A stretch of 11,784 bases of DNA from Eutrophocola sp964490145 (GTDB lineage: Bacteria; Pseudomonadota; Gammaproteobacteria; Pseudomonadales; Pseudohongiellaceae): NCBI GenBank assembly GCA_964490145.1, contig CAZBBS010000084.1, positions 1 to 11,784 on the forward strand, written 5' to 3'. A program made the translations under genes and the position numbers. This document shows positions 1 to 5,755 of the stretch, piece after piece. Position 1 is the stretch's first letter, and each line of letters starts with the position of its first letter. The notes below the pieces were generated by a model, which ran no database searches, had not been told where the DNA came from, and worked only from the letters and a program-made list of their open reading frames with translations.

Positions 1-371
1 TGTGGCTGTGGGAATTCGACCGCAGGATAGAGGCGGCTCAACCGAGTTGGATGATGCTGCCCCTGGTTCTGGCTATCGCACTCGTCTCGAACACTGCGCA
101 GTATCTGTATGCAGGCACATTTTATTTTGGTGGCATGTCAGGTGTGGTGTATGGCTTGTTCGGGTATATCTGGATGTGGCAGTTGTTTTTTCCACAGAAA
201 CGCCTGGGTTTGCCACCTGGACTGATTGTGGCGTTATTGGCGTTGCTGGCCATTATGTCATTCATTAATCTGGAAAGAGTGGCTGACACTGCTCATCTGG
301 GCGGCTTGTTGGCTGGGGTGGTTTATGGGGCATTTACCGCCACGATTGGCAGGATACGATACAAGGTATAA
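1..371 (+). CDS. Rhomboid family intramembrane serine protease, C-terminal part (5' end outside window)
   Basis: The gene is open from the window edge (first whole codon at base 3) to TAA at 369-371, giving about 122 residues of a polytopic membrane protein. Rhomboids cleave transmembrane substrates inside the lipid bilayer with a Ser-His dyad. The serine motif is visible as GGMSGVVYGLFGY (GxSG, Ser encoded near base 140). The histidine lies in the last membrane helix as ADTAHLGGLLAG (His near base 292). Between them are hydrophobic segments separated by a short basic loop (FPQKR). Spacing and order match the second half of GlpG-like rhomboids. The protein ends soon after the His helix, as is normal. 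A 15-bp gap to the next gene suggests co-transcription with the DUF1315, DUF2797 and pepN genes. The substrate cannot be predicted. An internal ATG at 51 is not the true start, because the frame stays open and rhomboid-like upstream of it. Confidence 0.9.
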   Translation, partial: WLWEFDRRIEAAQPSWMMLPLVLAIALVSNTAQYLYAGTFYFGGMSGVVYGLFGYIWMWQLFFPQKRLGLPPGLIVALLALLAIMSFINLERVADTAHLGGLLAGVVYGAFTATIGRIRYKV

Positions 372-386
372 GGAGAGAGTGTTAGC

Positions 387-674
387 GTGAATGAGTTGCC
401 GGGTAAACCCGATTCCCTGGAACAGTTGCTGGCGTCAATGACACCAGAGATTCATGAGAGTCTTAAAGAGGCAGTTGCTCTGGGACGCTGGGAAAATGGT
501 GAACGATTAAGTGATGAACAGAAATCCCTCTGCCTGCAGGCGGTGATTGCCTACGATCAAAAATATACCTGTCCAGAAGAAAGAGTGGGGTATGTGAGGC
601 CAAAGCCGACACCCTGTTCCCCCGTCACGATAAACACAACAGATTCTCCTTCTTTGGAAACCAGGAAGTCATGA
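387..674 (+). CDS. YeaC-like DUF1315 family protein
   Basis: This is a 95-residue soluble protein. Residues about 10-60 (SLEQLLASMTPEIHESLKEA, then a G-W-NG motif and LSDEQKSLCLQAV) match the layout of E. coli YeaC (DUF1315): a 'MTPE' helix, a G-W-dG turn, then 'L--eQk--CLQ'. The family has no established function. The start is GTG at 387, preceded by AGGAGA at 371-376. No ATG nearby gives a complete family N-terminus. The last 30 or so residues are rich in Pro, Thr and Ser and look disordered, unlike the conserved core. The stop overlaps the next start as ATGA (671-674), so translation of the DUF2797 gene is probably coupled. Identification rests on remembered family sequence. Confidence 0.85.
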   Translation: MNELPGKPDSLEQLLASMTPEIHESLKEAVALGRWENGERLSDEQKSLCLQAVIAYDQKYTCPEERVGYVRPKPTPCSPVTINTTDSPSLETRKS

Positions 675-1501
675 CAGAAATTACAGGCGGACAGTTACAC
701 AAAATGCATGCGCGGCTGGACGATCCTGTCAGCTATGCCATGGTGCTGGGCGACCAGCAGATTCCCGTGAATCCATTGATCGGGAAAGGTTTGTCCCTGA
801 AATTTGCCGGTGACATTTCCTGCGTTCACTGCGGACGCCAGACCAATAAAAGTTTTAACCAGGGCTACTGTTATCCCTGCTTTCAGAAACTGGCCCAGTG
901 TGACTCCTGCATCATTGCTCCCGAGAAGTGCCATTATGCAGCTGGCACGTGCCGTGAACCGGTGTGGGGTGACGAGTTCTGCATGCAGGATCATATCGTT
1001 TACCTGGCCAACTCGTCAGGCCTGAAGGTAGGGATTACCCGGGCCTCACAGGTGCCCACCCGCTGGATAGATCAGGGGGCGGTTCAGGGGCTGCCAGTCT
1101 TGCGTGTTCGTTCACGCCAGCAATCCGGTTTTGTCGAAGCCATTTTCCGGCAGCATGTGCCTGACAGGACCAACTGGCGAAATATGCTCAAGGGAGGCAA
1201 TGATGAGGTGGATCTGGAACAGGAAAGGGACAGGCTGCTTGAGCTTTGTGGCAGCGAGTTGTCAGATCTGGAGCGTCAGTTTGGTCTGCATGCCATAAGC
1301 ATCCTAAACGGGGTGGACGTGGTGCATATCAATTATCCTGTGCAGGAATATCCGGACAAGGTTTCCTCGTTCAATTTTGATAAGGAAGCAGAGGTGGCTG
1401 GTACACTCCAGGGCATCAAGGGCCAGTATCTTATTTTCGACACCGGGGTCATTAATTTACGTAAATTCACCGGTTACCACATTACATTGTCAGAAAGCTG
1501 A
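671..1501 (+). CDS. DUF2797 family protein: Cys-rich metal-binding N-half, GIY-YIG-like C-half
   Basis: This 276-residue cytoplasmic protein of unknown function fits the DUF2797 family. Residues 51-104 hold nine cysteines: C51-x2-C54, C67-x2-C70, C77-x2-C80, then C87, C94 and C104. This strongly suggests bound zinc or another metal. It is followed by HIVYLANSSGLKVGITR (108-124), a conserved-looking R131-W132, and E156 in a helix-like stretch (GFVEAIFRQH). The order Y-x9-G-x-x-VG, Arg, Glu resembles the GIY-YIG nuclease core, with VYLA and KVGIT in place of the two signature strands. That resemblance is my inference and does not establish nuclease activity. The ATG overlaps the preceding stop by 4 bp, and pepN follows after 21 bp. 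I recall the same order of rhomboid, DUF1315, DUF2797 and pepN from pseudomonads, which points to a conserved operon. The family call is confident; the role is not. Confidence 0.85.
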   Translation: MTEITGGQLHKMHARLDDPVSYAMVLGDQQIPVNPLIGKGLSLKFAGDISCVHCGRQTNKSFNQGYCYPCFQKLAQCDSCIIAPEKCHYAAGTCREPVWGDEFCMQDHIVYLANSSGLKVGITRASQVPTRWIDQGAVQGLPVLRVRSRQQSGFVEAIFRQHVPDRTNWRNMLKGGNDEVDLEQERDRLLELCGSELSDLERQFGLHAISILNGVDVVHINYPVQEYPDKVSSFNFDKEAEVAGTLQGIKGQYLIFDTGVINLRKFTGYHITLSES

Positions 1502-1511
1502 AACCAGCATC

Positions 1512-1515
1512 AAGG
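1512..1515 (+). promoter_or_regulatory. Ribosome binding site of pepN
   Basis: AAGG (in CAAGGTG) lies 7 bases before the ATG at 1523 and supports that start, in the 21-bp gap after the DUF2797 gene. No promoter is needed in this gap if the four genes form one transcript. Confidence 0.55.
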
Positions 1516-1522
1516 TGTTTTC

Positions 1523-4186
1523 ATGAAAGAATCCCAGGGAAAAACGGTTTATCTCAAAGACTATCAACCGCCAGCGTTTCTCATCGATGAGACCCATCTG
1601 CATTTTGAGTTGTTTGAAGACCAAACGCTGGTGCATTCCCGCTTGCTCATGCGCCGCAATCCGGCAGCCAGTGGCAACGAGAGTCTGGTTCTGCATGGGC
1701 GCGAGCTGGCACTGCAGAAAATAGCTATTGATGATCGGAGTCTTAAGGAGGCGGAATACAAGGTAGGCAAGGATACACTGGAGATAAACAGCGTACCGGA
1801 CAACTTCGAATTTTCCTGTACAACAAAAATCATGCCGCAGGACAACACCAGTCTTGAGGGACTGTACAAATCCCGAGTCATGTTCTGTACACAGTGTGAA
1901 GCAGAAGGTTTCAGGAAGATTACCTACTATCTTGATCGCCCTGATGTGCTGGCCAGTTTTACCACTCGTATAGAAGCAGACAAATCCAGGTATCCGGTAT
2001 TGCTGTCCAATGGCAATAAAACTGGCAGCGGCGATATTGGCAATGACCGTCACTGGGTTGAGTGGCAGGATCCGTTTAAAAAACCCAGTTATCTCTTCGC
2101 ACTGGTGGCCGGTGACCTGAAGCCGGTGGATGACAGTTTTACCACCTGTAGCGGACGTGAAGTGAGTTTGAGGATTTTTGTTGAGGAGAAGGACCTGGAT
2201 AAATGTTCCTTTGCCCTGGCGTCGCTCAAGAAGGCCATGCGCTGGGACGAGGACGTGTACGGTCGCGAATACGATCTCGATATTTTCATGATTGTTGCGG
2301 TTGATGATTTCAACATGGGGGCCATGGAAAACAAGGGGCTGAATATCTTCAATTCCTCCTGCGTACTGGCAAAACCTGAAACTTCCACAGACCAGGCCTT
2401 CCAGCGTATCGAAGCCATTGTGGCCCATGAGTACTTCCACAATTGGTCCGGTAACAGGGTCACCTGTCGGGACTGGTTCCAGTTGAGTCTCAAGGAAGGT
2501 TTCACGGTATACCGGGATTCCGAGTTTTCCGCTGATGTGGGTTCGCGGGCGGTCAAACGTATTGAAGACGTGAACCTGTTGCGGACGGTACAGTTTGCAG
2601 AAGATGCCGGTCCCATGGCCCATTCAGTCAGGCCCGAGTCATATATGGAAATTTCCAACTTCTATACGGTGACCATTTATGAAAAGGGGGCAGAGGTGGT
2701 CCGTATGCAGGCCAATCTGCTTGGTCCTGATACATTCCGTAAGGGCACCGACCTCTATTTTGAAAAGTTTGATGGCCAGGCTGTCACCACGGAGGACTTT
2801 GTCAGCACCATGGAAGACGTCTCCGGCATGGATCTTGGGCAGTTTCGCCGCTGGTATTCGCAGGCAGGTACTCCCCGGCTGTCATGCAGTGGTCAATACG
2901 ATGCCCACGCCAATACCTTTACCCTGAAAGTGCGACAAAGTTGCCCACCTACGCCTGCTCAGCCTGACAAGGCACCGTTCCATATTCCCTTGCGTATGGG
3001 CTTGATAGGGCCGGATGGTAAGTCGCTGGTCTTGAAAGTGGCAGGTTATCCGGAAAGCCCAGACCTGGTTCTGCATGTCACCGATGCCGAACAGGATTTT
3101 GTTTTCACGGATGTCAGGGAAGCGCCTGTACCGGCACTACTGCGTGGTTTTTCCGCGCCAGTGAAGCTGGATTACCCCTTTGAACGTGATGAATTGATGT
3201 TGCTCATGCAGCATGAAAGCGATGGTTTTGCCCGTTGGGAAGCAGGACAGAAACTGGCCCTGCTGGTGCTTGCTGATCTGATGAGCCAGCACGCCAGCGG
3301 TGAGGCGCTTGTCGTGGATGACAGACTGGTCACGGCTGTGGGTAGTGTGCTGACGGCCGCGATAAAGGATGAGTCCCTGGACAAGGCCATGTTGGCAAAC
3401 CTGATTCTGTTGCCGTCAGAAGCTTACCTGGCGGAACTGGCGGCAGAAGTCGATGTTGATGGTATTCATGCTGCACGCGAACATGTACGTCTTCACCTGG
3501 CCACAGAGCTTGAGACAGAGTTTGTTGCAGTTTATGAACACTGCTCTTCTGCTGCCCCATACGAGTTCAGTGCGGCTGAGATTGCCCGCCGAAGCCTGAA
3601 AAATACGGTGCTGAACTATCTGGCCTGCCTGGACAAGCCGGAACACTGGCAGCGCATCAGGGTGCAATATGACTGCGCCAACAACATGACCGACAGCAGT
3701 ACAGCATTGCGGGCTCTGGTGAACAATCCCTCCGAGTCCAGCAAGGCGATGAAAGATGAGCTGCTTGCTCACTTTTATCAGCAATGGCAGTCAGAAACTC
3801 TGGTAGTGGAGCAGTGGCTGTCGATGCAAAGTGCAGCCATGGTTCCGGACAACCTGAGCACGATCCAGGCGCTAATGCAGCATGAGGCTTTTGATATCAA
3901 GAACCCGAACAAGGTGCGCAGTGTTATCGGTGCCTTCTGCCATAATAATGCCGTGGGCTTTCATAAACTTGATGGCAGTGGTTATGAATTCCTGGCAGAC
4001 CAGATTATCGTTCTCAATAAGCTGAATCCACAGATCGCCTCAAGGTTAATGACGCCGCTGACTCGCTGGAAGAAATACAGCCCCGAGCGTCAGCAGCTTA
4101 TGCAGGCCGCGATGAAGCGTATTCTGGAAACTGAAGATCTGTCACCAGATGTGTTTGAGGTGGTGAGCAAGAGCCTGGCGGCCTGA
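1523..4186 (+). CDS. pepN: Aminopeptidase N (M1 family zinc metallopeptidase)
   Basis: This 887-residue enzyme is close to E. coli PepN (870) in length and sequence. It removes N-terminal residues from peptides in the cytoplasm, a main step of late protein turnover. There is no signal peptide. The M1 signatures are intact: GAMEN exopeptidase motif at residues 266-270; zinc site H302-E303-x-x-H306 with third ligand E325 (HEYFH-x18-E); and the transition-state tyrosine, probably Y386 in TIYEKGAE. The domain order follows PepN: N-terminal beta domain (about 1-200), thermolysin-like catalytic domain (about 200-450), small beta domain, and a C-terminal helical domain from about 550. The ending matches the PepN C-terminus (for example NPNKVRSVIGAF and DGSGYEFL). 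It is the last gene of the left operon. No damage or frameshift is seen. A long reading frame on the opposite strand within it is a by-product of codon bias. Confidence 0.98.
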   Translation: MKESQGKTVYLKDYQPPAFLIDETHLHFELFEDQTLVHSRLLMRRNPAASGNESLVLHGRELALQKIAIDDRSLKEAEYKVGKDTLEINSVPDNFEFSCTTKIMPQDNTSLEGLYKSRVMFCTQCEAEGFRKITYYLDRPDVLASFTTRIEADKSRYPVLLSNGNKTGSGDIGNDRHWVEWQDPFKKPSYLFALVAGDLKPVDDSFTTCSGREVSLRIFVEEKDLDKCSFALASLKKAMRWDEDVYGREYDLDIFMIVAVDDFNMGAMENKGLNIFNSSCVLAKPETSTDQAFQRIEAIVAHEYFHNWSGNRVTCRDWFQLSLKEGFTVYRDSEFSADVGSRAVKRIEDVNLLRTVQFAEDAGPMAHSVRPESYMEISNFYTVTIYEKGAEVVRMQANLLGPDTFRKGTDLYFEKFDGQAVTTEDFVSTMEDVSGMDLGQFRRWYSQAGTPRLSCSGQYDAHANTFTLKVRQSCPPTPAQPDKAPFHIPLRMGLIGPDGKSLVLKVAGYPESPDLVLHVTDAEQDFVFTDVREAPVPALLRGFSAPVKLDYPFERDELMLLMQHESDGFARWEAGQKLALLVLADLMSQHASGEALVVDDRLVTAVGSVLTAAIKDESLDKAMLANLILLPSEAYLAELAAEVDVDGIHAAREHVRLHLATELETEFVAVYEHCSSAAPYEFSAAEIARRSLKNTVLNYLACLDKPEHWQRIRVQYDCANNMTDSSTALRALVNNPSESSKAMKDELLAHFYQQWQSETLVVEQWLSMQSAAMVPDNLSTIQALMQHEAFDIKNPNKVRSVIGAFCHNNAVGFHKLDGSGYEFLADQIIVLNKLNPQIASRLMTPLTRWKKYSPERQQLMQAAMKRILETEDLSPDVFEVVSKSLAA

Positions 4187-4325
4187 GTCTGTCAGGTTGT
4201 AATGGGGCAGGGCGTGGATTAAGCTTTGAGCTGATTTTAGGTACTGCCGGTTTAATAATAATCAGAATTCAACAACAGTTTTGACAGGCAGCCCTGCGGG
4301 GCTGCTTCGTTTTATTGGGGGTAAT
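4187..4325. other. Intergenic region between pepN and the MFS transporter gene
   Basis: These 139 bp hold no gene. An AT-rich stretch (TTTAATAATAATC, 4251-4262) is followed by a GC hairpin with a T-rich tail (4288-4313), annotated separately. A poor promoter candidate is TTGAGC (4226-4231), 19 bases, then TTTAAT (4251-4256). It would put transcription of the transporter gene upstream of the hairpin, but the spacing is long and the match weak. Confidence 0.5.
4288..4313 (+). terminator. Rho-independent terminator downstream of pepN, or leader attenuator of the MFS gene
   Basis: Stem GCAGCCC (4288-4294), loop TGCG and stem GGGCTGC (4299-4305) form a perfect 7-bp GC-rich hairpin, followed by TTCGTTTT. 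The T tract is imperfect, so strength is uncertain. It lies about 100 bases after pepN and ends 13 bases before the transporter ATG. It can therefore end the pepN transcript, or regulate the transporter if that promoter lies upstream. Confidence 0.65.
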
Positions 4326-5690
4326 ATGAACACAGATCCACGCCAGGTACTTGATTCGTCGGGCATGACCAGATTGCAGTACTGGATCATTGGTTTGACG
4401 GTAGGACTGAATGCCCTGGATGGTTTCGATGTACTGGCCATCAGTTTTGCTGGTCCCGGTATCGCCGGTGAGTGGGGACTCGGTCAGGCTGGCCTGGGTT
4501 TTGTCCTGTCCATGGAACTCATCGGTATGGCCGTTGGCTCGGTATTGCTGGGGGGCGTTGCAGACAAAATCGGCAGGCGTCCAACCATGCTGGGCTGCCT
4601 GGTGGCCATGGCGATAGGTATGTTCATGGTCACAACGACCAGCAGTCTTACCCAGTTGGGCATCTGGCGTGTAATTACCGGCCTGGGTATCGGAGGCATG
4701 CTGGCGGCCATCAATGCCGTAGCGGCGGAGTTTTCCAATAACCAGAAACGGGCTTTTGCCATTTCGGCGATGTCCGTTGGCTACCCGGTTGGTGGCGTGG
4801 TCGGCGGCATGGCCGTCACCCAGTTGATGCAGCATTTTGACTGGCGCGTGGTGTTTTATTTTGGCACAACCATGACCGTGATTTTTATCCCCCTGATTTT
4901 CTTTACCATGCCGGAATCCGTGCACTGGCTGACCCGTAAGCAGCCGGAAGGCGCTCTGGACAAAATCAATGCGACCATGAAGCGACTGGGGCATTCGGCC
5001 ATCACCAGTCTGCCGTCCATTGATGAGGCTGCGCGCAAAGTCTCCACCTCCTTCCTATTCAGCAAGACCATGATCCGGACCACCATTCTGGTGACCGCGG
5101 TCTATTTCCTGCATGTGGTCACGCTGTACTACATCCTCAAGTGGACCCCGAAACTGGTGGTCGATATGGGTTTTCCGCCATATCTGGCCGGTGAGGCCCT
5201 GACCTGGGCCAGTATAGGTGGGGCGCTTGGTTGCCTGTTCTTTGGTGTGCTCACCATCCGATTCAAGGTGAAGACACTGACCATTGTCATGCTTGCTCTG
5301 GGCTGGATATTCACCTGTGTTTTCGGCAGGGCTCCTGCTGATCTGGGCACAATCAAATTGTATGTTGCCATGGCGGGGTTCTTCGTCAATGGCGGTATTG
5401 TGGGAATGTATGCCATCCTGGCCCAGGTATTTCCGACCCAGGCACGGGCCTCAGGCACAGGTTTTGCCATTGGCATTGGTCGTGGGGGGTCTGTACTGTC
5501 GCCGATTTTGGCAGGCTTCCTGCTTGAGGGTGGTTTTGACCTGCCCATGGTATCGATGGTAATGGGTGGCGGCTCCATCATCGGGGCAATATTGCTGCTG
5601 CTACTCAAGCTGGACAGTGATGGTGCAGCTGATGGCAGGAAAGCTGAAGAGGATAAAAATAAAAACCCTGCAGATGCGGCGTTAGCCTGA
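4326..5690 (+). CDS. MFS transporter, aromatic acid:H+ symporter (AAHS) type
   Basis: This 454-residue inner-membrane protein has about 12 hydrophobic segments in two groups of six, split by a basic central loop (about residues 195-240). In helix 1 it carries DGFD (32-35), matching the D-G-[YF]-D motif of PcaK/BenK-type aromatic acid carriers. Between helices 2 and 3 it has the MFS signature GGVADKIGRR (76-85). Homologues use the proton gradient to import benzoate, 4-hydroxybenzoate, protocatechuate and similar acids; the substrate here cannot be told. The start chosen is ATG 4326 (MNTDPRQ), just after a GGGGG run (4317-4321). The frame stays open up to a TTG at 4281, but that extension would translate the terminator hairpin and is not credible. 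The C-tail after helix 12 is short, charged and Lys/Asp-rich. It stands alone, between pepN and the converging acnB, with no ring-cleavage or CoA-ligase genes in view. Confidence 0.9.
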   Translation: MNTDPRQVLDSSGMTRLQYWIIGLTVGLNALDGFDVLAISFAGPGIAGEWGLGQAGLGFVLSMELIGMAVGSVLLGGVADKIGRRPTMLGCLVAMAIGMFMVTTTSSLTQLGIWRVITGLGIGGMLAAINAVAAEFSNNQKRAFAISAMSVGYPVGGVVGGMAVTQLMQHFDWRVVFYFGTTMTVIFIPLIFFTMPESVHWLTRKQPEGALDKINATMKRLGHSAITSLPSIDEAARKVSTSFLFSKTMIRTTILVTAVYFLHVVTLYYILKWTPKLVVDMGFPPYLAGEALTWASIGGALGCLFFGVLTIRFKVKTLTIVMLALGWIFTCVFGRAPADLGTIKLYVAMAGFFVNGGIVGMYAILAQVFPTQARASGTGFAIGIGRGGSVLSPILAGFLLEGGFDLPMVSMVMGGGSIIGAILLLLLKLDSDGAADGRKAEEDKNKNPADAALA

Positions 5691-5707
5691 CAACAAATCC
5701 AAGGGAT

Positions 5708-5740
5708 AAAAAAAACCGCTGCATGGCAGCGGTTTTTTTT
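5708..5740. terminator. Bidirectional rho-independent terminator between converging genes
   Basis: A8 (5708-5715), CCGCTGC (5716-5722), loop ATG, GCAGCGG (5726-5732) and T8 (5733-5740) form a perfect 15-bp inverted repeat. Each strand reads as a GC stem followed by eight Us. It sits 17 bases after the transporter stop and 15 bases after the acnB stop on the other strand, so it serves both. Confidence 0.95.
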
Positions 5741-5755
5741 CGTCTGGATACCTGC

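Noticed and set aside
1490..2623. 377-codon open frame on the minus strand, opposite pepN
   Set aside because: It lies antisense to the conserved catalytic part of PepN, has no plausible family motif, and is explained by pepN's codon bias.
4182..4196. CCTGA / TCAGG hairpin at the pepN stop
   Set aside because: The stem is only 5 bp with no T tract, so too weak to call a terminator.
4281..4316. TTGACA at 4281-4286 as a consensus -35 element
   Set aside because: No -10-like sequence lies 16-18 bases downstream; that stretch is the terminator stem and its tail.
4281..4325. TTG start that would add 15 residues to the transporter
   Set aside because: The extension would translate the terminator hairpin. 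ATG 4326 has a G-rich site just upstream and gives a normal N-terminus.
4269..4994. 241-codon open frame on the minus strand, opposite the transporter gene
   Set aside because: Its His/Gln-rich composition is typical of an antisense shadow, and it runs through the terminator hairpin.
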